Shown: positions 9,107 through 18,169 of the stretch, piece after piece
How the letters are laid out: every line of letters begins with the position of its first letter
How positions within the stretch are numbered: position 1 is the stretch's first letter
DNA from: Candidatus Macondimonas diazotrophica
GTDB taxonomy: Bacteria > Pseudomonadota > Gammaproteobacteria > UBA5335
Assembly: GCF_004684205.1 (NCBI RefSeq)
Contig: NZ_SRIO01000001.1
Coordinates: 1-64,000, forward strand
Length of the DNA stretch: 64,000 nucleotides
Direction of reading: 5' to 3'
The notes under the pieces: model-generated
What the model was told of the DNA's origin: nothing
Database searches by the model: none
Seen by the model: the letters and a program-made list of their open reading frames with translations, nothing else
Program-made: the position numbers and the translations under genes

Positions 9107-10429
9107 TCACACGGGAAGAACGATCTTCTGGCGTAACGCGCGCTGATCGGATTCCGTCAGCGGAAAATTCCACATCAACCACACGGCCGACAGCTTGATC
9201 AGCACCGGCAATCCCCCGTACAGCAAGGCCAGCGTGGTCAGCGCGAAGGGAGTGTTGTCTCCTTGTGCATCCAGGCCGGCCCAATCCAGAACGGGATAGG
9301 CAATCCCGACCGCCAACGCGAGCGCCGCCTTGGTGGCCATCCCCCACAAAGCAAAGAACAAACCTGCGCGAGAATTGCCGCTCTGTGCCGTGTCCAGATC
9401 GATGACATCCGCTTGCATGGCCGCCGGCAGGGCCAGATCGGCGCCCACCGTCAGCCCGGTCAATACGCACACCGCGAAGAAGAACCAGAACTGTCCCGGC
9501 TCAATGAAGGGAACCGTCGCGAACACCAGGGAAGTGACGATCATCGCCACACACCATGTACGATGCTTGCCCAGCCGGCGGGCGATGCCGAGCCAGAGCG
9601 GCAGGCCGAGGAAACCGGCCCCGAAATAGACCATCAACAGAATCCCGGCTTCCTGATCATCGCCAATAAGCGCCTGTACAAACAGCAGAAAGAGACTTGC
9701 CGGTAGACCATTGGCAATCCCATTGAGCAGATAGGCCGCCAGCAATCGACGAAAGGGTCGGTTCTCGCTTAGCAAACGCAAGCCTTTCGCCCACGGCACG
9801 TCCCCATCAGGCTGGTTCGGCTCCGGCACTTTTCGCAACAGCCAGATTGCGGTAACCGGAAGGGTCGCCAGCGCAAATCCGAACATGACCGCCAATGCCG
9901 TTGCCCGCGATGCCCCGAAGGATTGCATGATCCCAGGAATAGCAACGCCCAGTATCGTGCCGACAATGGCAAAAGCCTGAGACGCGCCGTAGATGCGTGC
10001 CCGCTCGTGATAATCCGGCGACAATTCGGCAGCCCAGGCGTTGTGCGGTAATGACAGAACGGTCCAGCCGAGCGCAGTCACCACGCTCCAGAACAGCAGA
10101 TAGGCCCAGCCCACACCCACAGGGGCGAGAAACAGGAAGCCGGTCCCCATCAGGATCAACGGAACACCCGCAAGCACCCATGGGCGCCGACGGCCCCAGC
10201 GTGTCCGGATACGGTCACTAAGCAGTCCGACGACGGGATCAGTCACCACATCGAACAGTCGCGCCACAAGCAGCACGGTGCCGACGACCGTCAACCCTAA
10301 TCCGAGCTCATCGCTGAAATAGGGGGGGAGGTAGATCAGCAGCGGTACCGCCATGGCGGCCATCGGCAGGCCGATGGCCCCGAAAGCGGCCAGAATCCGC
10401 AACGGCAAGGGCGCATCCGACGCATTCAT
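9107..10429 (-). CDS. MFS/GPH-type transporter of the light cluster
   Basis: A 440-aa protein with about 12 hydrophobic segments. The loop DPVVGLLSDRIRTRWGRRRP is the hallmark of the glycoside-pentoside-hexuronide:cation symporter (MelB-like) fold. It begins 3 bp after the Cfa-like gene stop. GPH-like carriers in such clusters are not thought to carry sugars; lipid or lysolipid movement is a possibility by analogy with MFSD2-type relatives. Substrate unknown. Confidence 0.82.
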   Translation of the reverse strand: MNASDAPLPLRILAAFGAIGLPMAAMAVPLLIYLPPYFSDELGLGLTVVGTVLLVARLFDVVTDPVVGLLSDRIRTRWGRRRPWVLAGVPLILMGTGFLFLAPVGVGWAYLLFWSVVTALGWTVLSLPHNAWAAELSPDYHERARIYGASQAFAIVGTILGVAIPGIMQSFGASRATALAVMFGFALATLPVTAIWLLRKVPEPNQPDGDVPWAKGLRLLSENRPFRRLLAAYLLNGIANGLPASLFLLFVQALIGDDQEAGILLMVYFGAGFLGLPLWLGIARRLGKHRTWCVAMIVTSLVFATVPFIEPGQFWFFFAVCVLTGLTVGADLALPAAMQADVIDLDTAQSGNSRAGLFFALWGMATKAALALAVGIAYPVLDWAGLDAQGDNTPFALTTLALLYGGLPVLIKLSAVWLMWNFPLTESDQRALRQKIVLPV

Positions 10430-10432
10430 GGT

Positions 10433-11656
10433 TCAGTCACGCGCCAATATGGCCTGCATCACGTCGATGCGCCCCGTTGTGAATCCCGCTTCGCAATAGC
10501 ACAGATAGGCGTGCCATAGACGCTGGAAGCGCGCATCATAGCCAAGCTCGGCCAAGGCATGGCTCTGACGGTGCACCGCTCCGTCCCAGCAAGCCAGGGT
10601 GCGGGCATAATCCTTCCCGAAGGTCTTCACATCGACCAACTCGAGCCCGGCATCTTCAGCCTGATCGAAAAATCGCTCAGGGGACGGCAGCATCCCGCCG
10701 GGGAAGATGTAGCGCTGGATGAAATCGGCACTCTTGCGGTAATCCTGGAACCGCTTTTCCTCGATCGTGATCACTTGGATCCCGGCACGCCCCCGTGGCT
10801 TGAGCAGGTCATGCACCTGGCGGAAGTAATCCGGCCAATACTGCTCCCCCACCGCCTCGAACATTTCAATGGACACGATGCGATCGTAGTGACCCGACAG
10901 GTCGCGGTAATCCATGAGCTCGAAGCGGATCCGATCCGCCACGCCGGCCCGCCAGGCGCGACGCCGCGCTTCCTCGAGCTGCGCTGCAGACAGTGTCACG
11001 CTGGTCACCTGACAACCTGTCTGACGCGCAGCCTGAATGGCGAACCCCCCCCAGCCTGATCCGATTTCGAGCACCCGATGTCCGGCGCCGATCTCCAACT
11101 GATCGATCAGCCGCTGATACTTGCGGACCTGCGCGGTTTCCAGCGTATCGGTCTCTGATGCGAACAACGCGCTGGAGTAAGTCATCGTGGAATCCAGCCA
11201 CAGCGCATAGAAGTCGTTACCCAGGTCGTAGTGCGCCGCGATGTTGCGTCGACTACCGGTCCGCGTGTTTCGATGACGCCAGTGATAGAGCGTCCGCAGC
11301 GCGCGCCACAGCACGAATCCATCCGCCACACCACCGAAGCAGGCCTCATTGGCCGCCCCCCACAGCAGGAATCGGGTGAGATCCGGCGACTCCCAATCGC
11401 CGTCCACATAGGATTCGAGCAAACCCGTATCGCCACCGGTCAGTAACCGGCCAATCAGTCGTGGACGATGCAGCACCAAGGTCGCCTGGGGGCCGGGACG
11501 CCGACCCCGAACGTGCATCTCACGACCATCGGGCAGGCGCAACTCCAGTTGGCCGTATTCGGCGCGAGCCAGAATCCGCGTCAACAGGCGCAAAGACCAC
11601 GGTAGCGCCGGCAACGCCGCGCCCCGCTGCAGGATGATGGGCGGTTGACTGGACAT
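10433..11656 (-). CDS. Cyclopropane-fatty-acyl-phospholipid synthase-like methyltransferase
   Basis: A 407-aa SAM-dependent methyltransferase of the Cfa/CmaA family. The SAM motif is VLEIGSGWGGFAIQAA, and the family signatures AHYDLGNDFYALWLD and SIEMFEAVGEQYWPDYF are clear. These enzymes act on unsaturated acyl chains of phospholipids. The start at 11656 has AAGGAG upstream and begins 1 bp after the DUF1365 stop. The context suggests a light-induced fatty-acid modification, perhaps cyclopropanation or methylated/furan fatty acids, rather than the stationary-phase Cfa. Confidence 0.92.
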   Translation of the reverse strand: MSSQPPIILQRGAALPALPWSLRLLTRILARAEYGQLELRLPDGREMHVRGRRPGPQATLVLHRPRLIGRLLTGGDTGLLESYVDGDWESPDLTRFLLWGAANEACFGGVADGFVLWRALRTLYHWRHRNTRTGSRRNIAAHYDLGNDFYALWLDSTMTYSSALFASETDTLETAQVRKYQRLIDQLEIGAGHRVLEIGSGWGGFAIQAARQTGCQVTSVTLSAAQLEEARRRAWRAGVADRIRFELMDYRDLSGHYDRIVSIEMFEAVGEQYWPDYFRQVHDLLKPRGRAGIQVITIEEKRFQDYRKSADFIQRYIFPGGMLPSPERFFDQAEDAGLELVDVKTFGKDYARTLACWDGAVHRQSHALAELGYDARFQRLWHAYLCYCEAGFTTGRIDVMQAILARD

Positions 11657-11657
11657 G

Positions 11658-12425
11658 TCATGAACTCCTTGGAGTGGATGCAATCGGCGGTTCGGCATGG
11701 AATGGAGCGCCACGCCACCACAATTTCAGGGCCTGCCAATGAATGGCCGCGAAAACCTTCACACCGGCCCACGGCATACGCAGAACCTGGAGCAACAAGG
11801 TCCGGTCGGTCAGGGGGCGCGCGTCTCCACGCAGCTCGGCCAGCATAGCCAGCGCGCCATCGCGCCAGTAAGCCACGGCGACCACCACCGAGCGCGCCGG
11901 CGGATCGAGACGAAAGCGATATTCCCCGACGGTGGGAAAGAACGGCGACACATGAAACTGCTTGCGCTTTTTCAGGGCCCCCTGAAGTTCCAGGGGCCGA
12001 CCATGCTCCCCCGCCAGCACGTAGAAATGGCTGTGACCGAATGTGTTGTGCACCTCGCAAACCACCGCTCGAAGTGCATCCCGCGCATCCTCGCAGTACC
12101 AGAGAGTCAAAGGATTGAACGCCCAGCCCAGGACACGCGGGAAACCCAGCATGCGAATCCGCCCAGCCCGATCCAGATCGATTCCATGATCAGCCAGCAA
12201 TGCCGTAATCCAGATCCGAGGCGGCGTGCCATCGCGCGGACCGTGATCCCGGTCATAAACACTTACTAGATTCGGCCGATTGTGCGAGAACAACCGGAGC
12301 TTGCGCGCACGCTCATCGATTTCATCCAAATCGAGCAACACGTTGAACAGTCGATAGCCAAAACGGTGGCGGAAACGGCCTGGACGAACGTGCCGGATGT
12401 CGACGCGATACAGACAACTCTTCAT
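11658..12425 (-). CDS. DUF1365 protein
   Basis: A 255-aa protein starting MKSCLYRVDIRHVR at 12425, 11 bp after the amine-oxidase stop. The family block RLFNVLLDLDEIDE, the LGWAFNPLTLWYC segment and the EVHNTFGHSHFYVL motif identify DUF1365, almost always encoded between an FAD amine oxidase-like gene and a Cfa-like gene. No catalytic activity is established for the family in general. A membrane-associated role in acyl-chain modification is inferred. Confidence 0.9.
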   Translation of the reverse strand: MKSCLYRVDIRHVRPGRFRHRFGYRLFNVLLDLDEIDERARKLRLFSHNRPNLVSVYDRDHGPRDGTPPRIWITALLADHGIDLDRAGRIRMLGFPRVLGWAFNPLTLWYCEDARDALRAVVCEVHNTFGHSHFYVLAGEHGRPLELQGALKKRKQFHVSPFFPTVGEYRFRLDPPARSVVVAVAYWRDGALAMLAELRGDARPLTDRTLLLQVLRMPWAGVKVFAAIHWQALKLWWRGAPFHAEPPIASTPRSS

Positions 12426-12436
12426 GACGACACCCG

Positions 12437-13774
12437 TCACGCGGTTTCCGGCAAAGCAGCCGGAACCGGCGCCGGCTTGGCTTGCCCGCGCGTGATCGAC
12501 TCCGGCAAACCAGCCTCCCAAGGCGGAAGAATCCCGAATGCACGCGCCACATCGAGGCCCGACCGAATCCCATCTTCGTGGAATCCATAGCCGAAATAGG
12601 CCCCGCAGAACCAGGTTCCCTGCCGCCCCTGCAAGCGGCCCAGCAAAGGTTGCGCCTGCATGGCCCGCTGACTGAATACGGGATGATCGTAGTCATACTC
12701 GCCCCAGCGCTGCTCAGGATCGACTTCCATCAACGGATTGAGCGTGACGAAGTACGGGCGCGCATCAGACAGGCCCTGCAGACGATTCATCCAGTAGGTC
12801 ACTGAGACCGCACGATCGCCCGAGACATTCGCACCGGAGAGGTAGTTCCAGGACGACCAGACGCGCCGGCGACGCGGCATCAAGCGCTGATCGGAATGCA
12901 GCACCACGCGGTTCGTCTGGTACGGAAACGCGCCGAGCAGTCTGGATTCCCAGACATCGGGCTGCTCCAGCAGCCGCAGCGCCTGATCCGCATGACAGGC
13001 CAGCACGACCCGATCGAATCGGTGCGCTTCTCCTTGAGCGTCGATCAGCCTTATACCCTGCGAATCCCGCTGAATGACGCGCACACCCTGCCCCAGGCGC
13101 ACACCACCGGCAAAGTCTGCGGTGAGTCGACCAATGTAACTCCGACTTCCGCCCACGACGGTTCGCCACTGAGGCCGCCCCCGAATATCGAGCAAGCCAT
13201 GATTCTTGAAGAACCGCATAAAGCTGGCGGCCGGGAAGGCCAGCATGGTCTGCGGTGGACAGGACCAGATGGCCGCCGCCATCGGCAGCAGATAGCGCGT
13301 CCGCAACGCGTCACCGAATCGGTGCACATCGAGAAACTCGCCCAGGGTTTGCGACTCGAGAGCGGGATCGTCCAGGCTGCCTCGCGCCAGGCGGTTGAAC
13401 CTCACGATCTCGGACAGCATCCGCCAGTGCGCCGGCTTGAAGAAGTTGCTGGGCTGGCCAAACAGTGCGCGGAGATTGTCGCCGGCGTATTCCAGTTCGC
13501 CGTGATCGACGGAGACGCCAAACGACATGTCACTGGGTCGCGTCGCGACACCAAGATGGCGGAAAAGCGCCGTGAGATGCGGATAATTGGCTTCGTTGTA
13601 AACGATAAAGCCCGTATCGACCGGAACCGTTCCAGATGGCGCCGGTGCATCTACGGTGTGCGTATGGCCACCCATGTAGTCGTTCTGCTCGAATACGACC
13701 ACCTCATGCTGCCGCGCCAGCATCCATGCGGCCGAAAGACCGGCGATTCCGCTACCCACAATGGCGATCTTCAT
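12437..13774 (-). CDS. FAD-dependent amine oxidase-like oxidoreductase
   Basis: A 445-aa flavoprotein beginning MKIAIVGSGIAGLSAAWMLA (dinucleotide-binding GxGxxG), with the second FAD contact YMGGHTHTV and a C-terminal GAYFGYGFHEDG block. It is the first gene of the light cluster, followed closely by DUF1365. Homologues adjacent to DUF1365 and Cfa are often called NAD/FAD-binding or amine oxidases, but desaturation of acyl chains is more plausible than amine oxidation. The start at 13774 has AGGGGA upstream. Confidence 0.9.
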   Translation of the reverse strand: MKIAIVGSGIAGLSAAWMLARQHEVVVFEQNDYMGGHTHTVDAPAPSGTVPVDTGFIVYNEANYPHLTALFRHLGVATRPSDMSFGVSVDHGELEYAGDNLRALFGQPSNFFKPAHWRMLSEIVRFNRLARGSLDDPALESQTLGEFLDVHRFGDALRTRYLLPMAAAIWSCPPQTMLAFPAASFMRFFKNHGLLDIRGRPQWRTVVGGSRSYIGRLTADFAGGVRLGQGVRVIQRDSQGIRLIDAQGEAHRFDRVVLACHADQALRLLEQPDVWESRLLGAFPYQTNRVVLHSDQRLMPRRRRVWSSWNYLSGANVSGDRAVSVTYWMNRLQGLSDARPYFVTLNPLMEVDPEQRWGEYDYDHPVFSQRAMQAQPLLGRLQGRQGTWFCGAYFGYGFHEDGIRSGLDVARAFGILPPWEAGLPESITRGQAKPAPVPAALPETA

Positions 13775-13879
13775 TCTCGTTCCCCTTCGCGAATGACGCA
13801 CATGTCTCAAACCGAAACCCGTCGAGTACCCGGGGCATTGACCCCGCTCAGGGCACGCCAGACATGAACACCGCACCCA

Positions 13880-13917
13880 TGTACAATATTTGTAGCGTTC
13901 TTATCGGCGATTGTCAA
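13880..13917 (-). promoter_or_regulatory. Promoter of the light cluster with candidate LitR operator
   Basis: On the minus strand, TTGACA (13912-13917), a 17-bp spacer and TACAAA (13889-13894) form a near-ideal sigma-70 promoter about 110 bp before the amine-oxidase gene. Two TACA elements exactly 11 bp apart, starting at 13894 and 13883, cover the -10 box; the second lies in the palindrome TGTACA. CarH/LitR proteins bind 11-bp-spaced TnTACA repeats over promoters. Repression by the LitR at 6644-7618 is therefore inferred. Confidence 0.62.
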
Positions 13918-14259
13918 ACTTTCTTGAGCTCAGACCATCGTATTCGCCCCTGAGGCGGCCGATCGTCAGCAAGAGAGAAGGGTTATTTCTATTTATTTAC
14001 AGTGTGTTGCTGCCGATAGATAACTTAGTGGCGGCGGCAACCGGCCATAAAACAGCCTTATCCCGCTTTTCTAATTGTTGTACAAAACTAGTACGATGTA
14101 TCGCAAACCACCTGTCCCACTGGACGCAGAAAGCCGAACCGGACCAAACGCCATTATCCGGCTTTCGCCGGGCGCTTAGCCGGAAACAAGAACAGGTGTC
14201 AATGAAGAGGGGAAAAGAGAGTCGATCGAATGCGACGCGGGTTACCGAGGAGTACCGGC
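13918..14259. other. Non-coding stretch upstream of the light cluster
   Basis: No credible gene is seen on either strand. The DNA is AT-richer than its surroundings. A second TGTACA at 14079-14084 has a TACG 11 bp further on (14092-14095), a weaker version of the same repeat. A 7-bp inverted repeat (TCCGGCT / AGCCGGA, about 14157-14184) lies downstream of the barrel-protein gene but lacks a T-run. Confidence 0.5.
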
Positions 14260-14958
14260 TTAATGCCACCGCAATCCGAAATTGATGCCAATCGTCTGGG
14301 CGTCTGCATCGTTGCCCGATAGGCCGCCGTCCAGACGCCACTCCGCGTAATAGGGATTCACGAACAGACTTTGACGCTCGCCGAACGCCCAGCCGGCATT
14401 GGCCGACACGCGCCAGCCTGCGCCCGTATCCGGAAGCGCGCCTTGGGCAGAGACATCAATCACTTCAGCGCTCCAGACTGCCCAGTACTCGATCATGAAC
14501 TCGCCCTCGATGCTCCAGGCAGCCGGCAATGCGACCCCGATCCCCACCGGGGAATAGGTGAGTTGGCGCTCGAGATCATCACTCTCCCAGCGCCGATGGG
14601 CAATCCCGCCAAAGGCCCATACACCCGGGGCAATCACGGGGCCGATCCGATAGTCTGCATCCCATGCGGTCTCGTCAGTCGATGTCAGTGCCTGGCCGGC
14701 CTGCTCCAGATCGGCGCTCCCGATCTGATAGCTGCCGGCGAGCTCACCTCGCCAGCTGCCGACGTTTTCCCGAAACGCCAGATGGATGCCCTGAAGATCG
14801 GCGTTGTAGGCCGCATCCTGCGGCGCTTCGCCTTCCAGATGCGCAAACTGGAAACCCGCCTCGTAGCGCCAATCCGCCCGCGCAATCCCGGGCATGAGGA
14901 CACCACAGATCAACGGAAGCACATGTCGCCAGGAAGGACTTGACCCGTTCGATATCAC
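14260..14958 (-). CDS. Predicted outer-membrane beta-barrel protein
   Basis: A 232-aa protein with a signal peptide (cleavage near GIARADW) and alternating hydrophobic strands through to a C-terminal aromatic-rich strand (INFGLRWH), as in small outer-membrane barrels. It starts with GTG, overlapping the purU stop by 4 bp, so the two are co-transcribed although no functional link is evident. No specific family is recognised. Confidence 0.65.
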   Translation of the reverse strand: MISNGSSPSWRHVLPLICGVLMPGIARADWRYEAGFQFAHLEGEAPQDAAYNADLQGIHLAFRENVGSWRGELAGSYQIGSADLEQAGQALTSTDETAWDADYRIGPVIAPGVWAFGGIAHRRWESDDLERQLTYSPVGIGVALPAAWSIEGEFMIEYWAVWSAEVIDVSAQGALPDTGAGWRVSANAGWAFGERQSLFVNPYYAEWRLDGGLSGNDADAQTIGINFGLRWH

Positions 14959-15809
14959 GGAAATACCACCGTCTTGTTGCCATGCACCAGCACACGATCC
15001 TGCACGTGGTAACGCAGTCCCCGAGCCAAAACGGCGCGCTCCACATCTCGACCCAACGCCACCATGCGTTCGACCGAATCGCCATGATGCACCCGCATCA
15101 CGTCCTGCTCGATGATCGGTCCGGCATCGAGCTCCTCGGTCACATAATGGCAGGTCGCGCCAATGATCTTGACGCCGCGTTCATAGGCCTGCCGGTACGG
15201 ATTGGCGCCGACGAAAGAAGGCAGAAAGCTGTGATGGATATTGATGATGCGATGGGGCAGGCGAGCGCACAGATCGGCGGGAAGAATCTGCATGTAGCGG
15301 GCGAGCACCATAACATCGGCGCGATAGTCCTGGAATAGCTGCTCGATTCGAGCGAACGCATCCGCTCGACCCTCCGGAGTGACCGGTACATGATGGTAAG
15401 GCAGGCCGATCCGCTCAACGTCGGCGCGCAGATCATCGTGATTGGAGACCACACCCACCAGCTCGAAGATGAAGTCGCGGCGGCGCCAGCGATAGAGCAG
15501 ATCAGCCAGACAATGATCCTGCCGACTCACCAGGACCAAAACCCGGCAAGGCGTCGCCGAGGACGACACCGTCCAGTCCATCCCGAAACGTTGAGCCAAC
15601 GGCCGCAGCGACTGCTCGAAGCCGGCCTTGCCGAACGGCAGATCCGAAGCCGCAATCTCATAGCGCATGAAAAAATGACCCGTCAGGGGATCGGAATGCT
15701 GACTGGCTTCGGTGATACTGGCGCCGTGCTCGGCGATCAATCCGCTGATCGCTGCAATGATGCCGACCTGGTCCGGGCAACTGGCCTTAAGGGTGAACGT
15801 TGTGGCCAT
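14955..15809 (-). CDS. purU: Formyltetrahydrofolate deformylase
   Basis: A 284-aa enzyme that hydrolyses 10-formyl-THF to THF and formate, balancing one-carbon pools. An N-terminal ACT domain (LKASCPDQVGIIAAISGLIA) is followed by a formyltransferase fold with INIHHSFLPSFVGANPY and GATCHYVTEELDAGPII, which carry the catalytic Asn/His/Asp region. Length matches E. coli PurU (about 280 aa). Confidence 0.95.
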   Translation of the reverse strand: MATTFTLKASCPDQVGIIAAISGLIAEHGASITEASQHSDPLTGHFFMRYEIAASDLPFGKAGFEQSLRPLAQRFGMDWTVSSSATPCRVLVLVSRQDHCLADLLYRWRRRDFIFELVGVVSNHDDLRADVERIGLPYHHVPVTPEGRADAFARIEQLFQDYRADVMVLARYMQILPADLCARLPHRIINIHHSFLPSFVGANPYRQAYERGVKIIGATCHYVTEELDAGPIIEQDVMRVHHGDSVERMVALGRDVERAVLARGLRYHVQDRVLVHGNKTVVFP

Positions 15810-15868
15810 AGTCGCTACCGGCTAAGAGAAGGCTTTGTGGCATCGCAAGCACTCGCGTGATGTCAGAA

Positions 15869-17113
15869 TCATTGCCTCATTCCGCCGTCACGGGTGGATT
15901 CCCTGTGGGTCCTTGCGACCACTGTTTGCTGGCCCTGACCCCGATTGAATGCCGTCAGACCGGCCCGATAGAGCTCTTTGGCGTGCTCGACCTCGTCCAG
16001 CTGCACCAGCAACTCGGCGAATTCCTGATAGGTCAGTGGATCCGGCGCAGCGGCAAGCGCCGCCTCATAGTACTGGCGCGCCTTGCCCCAGATTCGCTCA
16101 TGTCGGCACTGACGGGCCGCGGCCCGGAGCAACACCGCCTGCTCCCCGTACTGTCCGATCCAGGACTGGATCTGTTCCAGTTGCCGGGCACGTTCGCCCG
16201 TATGAAGCTGACCGTACAGATCCGCCAATTCTTCCGACCAGTGGGCCCTCAAATGCTGCTCGATCACATCCACAGCCTGGGCAATCTGGCGCAGGGCCAT
16301 GAGGCCCCGCACGAATGCCAGAACCAGCGGGGTTTCGTGCCGCAGGTCGCGACCCGCATCTTTCCAGGCCGCTTCCAGCGCACCCACGTCGCCACGATCA
16401 GCCGCTATCGCCATGGAAGCACCAAAGACCTGAATCTCCAACTGGCGCTGCGCCTCGGCAGAAAGCGCGCCGAAGTCACGCAGCCTGGGCAGCAAGCCGC
16501 GCAGCGCACTCCAGTCACGCCGGGCCTTGTGGCATTCCACCAACAGCTGAAGCCGCCGCGCCTCGACCGCTGGGTCATCCAGCATGGAGAGTGTCGCCAG
16601 CGCCTGTTCGTCACGATGGTCCTCGAGTTGCATCTCGGCCTGCGCAATCAATACGGCCGACTGCCCGGACGGCTCTGCTTCAAATGCCTGGTGAAGATAG
16701 CGGTCGCGCCGATCGTACGCCTGCTGTCGATGGGCCGCCCGCGCCGCCAGAAGGTAATGCAGTCCCGGCGCATCGGACTCGGCATTCTTGACCAGCGCTT
16801 TCTCCGCAAAGGGATAGCGGCCACTCTGCAAGTCCAATAGCGCCGCGTGCAGCGCTGCGCGTGCACGCGCAGCCCGCCGGTGGTTGCGCCGCAACCGCAC
16901 CCACCGCGGCAATCGCCAAACCCCGGCAAGCAGACGCCAGACCAGCCACAGCAAAAGCAACACCGCGCCCAGAAGAATGACGAAGAAAATCAACGACGTC
17001 TCGACCGTCCAGCCGTGCCAGGCCATCAGGACATAGCCATTGTCATCCTGTAACAGCAGGCCCGCCGCAGTGCCCAGCCCCAGAAGCGCCAGCAGCAACA
17101 CGGCCCATTTCAT
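15869..17113 (-). CDS. hemY: HemY-like TPR membrane protein
   Basis: A 414-aa protein with two N-terminal membrane helices, a basic stretch (RLPRWVRLRRNHRRAAR) and a long TPR-type helical region in the periplasm. It is the gammaproteobacterial HemY of the hemCDXY operon, not protoporphyrinogen oxidase. The exact role in heme synthesis is unresolved; it may affect protoheme formation. Overlaps hemX by 4 bp. Confidence 0.92.
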   Translation of the reverse strand: MKWAVLLLALLGLGTAAGLLLQDDNGYVLMAWHGWTVETSLIFFVILLGAVLLLLWLVWRLLAGVWRLPRWVRLRRNHRRAARARAALHAALLDLQSGRYPFAEKALVKNAESDAPGLHYLLAARAAHRQQAYDRRDRYLHQAFEAEPSGQSAVLIAQAEMQLEDHRDEQALATLSMLDDPAVEARRLQLLVECHKARRDWSALRGLLPRLRDFGALSAEAQRQLEIQVFGASMAIAADRGDVGALEAAWKDAGRDLRHETPLVLAFVRGLMALRQIAQAVDVIEQHLRAHWSEELADLYGQLHTGERARQLEQIQSWIGQYGEQAVLLRAAARQCRHERIWGKARQYYEAALAAAPDPLTYQEFAELLVQLDEVEHAKELYRAGLTAFNRGQGQQTVVARTHRESTRDGGMRQ

Positions 17114-18159
17114 GGCATCACCATCTCGGCTTCCAAGGTTCGCAATTGAGCCAGCGAGCCACTCAGATCGGGCCGCTTTGGATCAATCGGCATTTCGCGC
17201 AACGCTTCCAGTTGCTCCCGCGCGGATCGCACTTCGGGATCCGCCACGTCGAAATAAGTCGACAGACTGCCCAATGCACTGTCCAGTTCACGGCGGAATG
17301 TATCAGCATCGCGCTGCAGCAGTGCCAGCCGAGCCGCCTGCAGCTGCAAGATGGTGTGTAAGCGCTGAAGTCGCTCGAGTTCGGGTGAGACCAGCGCAGC
17401 GATCGGCTCTTCGTTGCGCCGAATTTCGATCAACTGTCGCATCGCGGCCAGAAACTGTCCCCAGAGCTCGGCGGGGCGGGACGCCTGTTCTGCCTGCGGT
17501 GGGTTGGCCGCCCAATGGCTGGGAACATGGTGACGCAACGGCCACTGCTCCACCCCTGCCGCCAGTGTGGAAAGCTGCAGCGAGATGCCCGGGACATCCA
17601 CCGTGGGCAACGCACGCAACATCGCCATCTCCCGGGCCAGTGTCTCCCGGACCGGCAGGAAACGCGGGTCCCCCAAAACTTCCAGGTTCTTGTCAGCCAG
17701 CCACAGCGCACGCAGGGCCGCCGGCGCATCGCCGCGTAGCTGGAGGGCCTGATTCGCCATCTGCATCAGGTAAAGCGCTTCCGCCCGATACCACGCCGGG
17801 CGTCCCTGTCGCAGCAGCTCCAACACCGGCTCGACCTGCCGTGCCGTCGCTCGCGCTTGCTCTTGGGTCGAATCGAGCTCGGTCTGCAACACTGTCAGGC
17901 GCCGCTCCAGTTCCGTGGCCGGCATTTGCGCAGCGCGTGTCTCGGCCAGCCGGGTACGAACCTCATCGAGCCGGTCCCCGAAAGCCGCGCGAATGCTGTT
18001 GATATCGTCGACTTGCTGCCAGAGCAGGGCGATGGCAACAATCATGCCGAACAGGATCGCCAGACGAATCAACCGCACCAAGAACGCCCAGATACGGGAC
18101 GGACGCCGAACGGGTTCGGCCCCGGTCGGCGGGGAGACCATAGGTGCGGGTTCAGACAT
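17110..18159 (-). CDS. hemX: HemX-like membrane protein
   Basis: A 349-aa protein with a Pro-rich cytoplasmic N-terminus, one membrane helix (residues about 24-46), a coiled coil and a helical periplasmic domain. It is often misannotated as uroporphyrin-III C-methyltransferase, but no SAM-binding motif is visible. It is the third gene of hemCDXY and starts 10 bp after hemD. Confidence 0.9.
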   Translation of the reverse strand: MSEPAPMVSPPTGAEPVRRPSRIWAFLVRLIRLAILFGMIVAIALLWQQVDDINSIRAAFGDRLDEVRTRLAETRAAQMPATELERRLTVLQTELDSTQEQARATARQVEPVLELLRQGRPAWYRAEALYLMQMANQALQLRGDAPAALRALWLADKNLEVLGDPRFLPVRETLAREMAMLRALPTVDVPGISLQLSTLAAGVEQWPLRHHVPSHWAANPPQAEQASRPAELWGQFLAAMRQLIEIRRNEEPIAALVSPELERLQRLHTILQLQAARLALLQRDADTFRRELDSALGSLSTYFDVADPEVRSAREQLEALREMPIDPKRPDLSGSLAQLRTLEAEMVMP

Positions 18160-18169
18160 GACAACTTCC

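Noticed and set aside
13997-14341. 114-codon minus-strand frame in the light-cluster leader
   Set aside because: No recognisable domain, overlaps the barrel-protein end, and composition looks non-coding.
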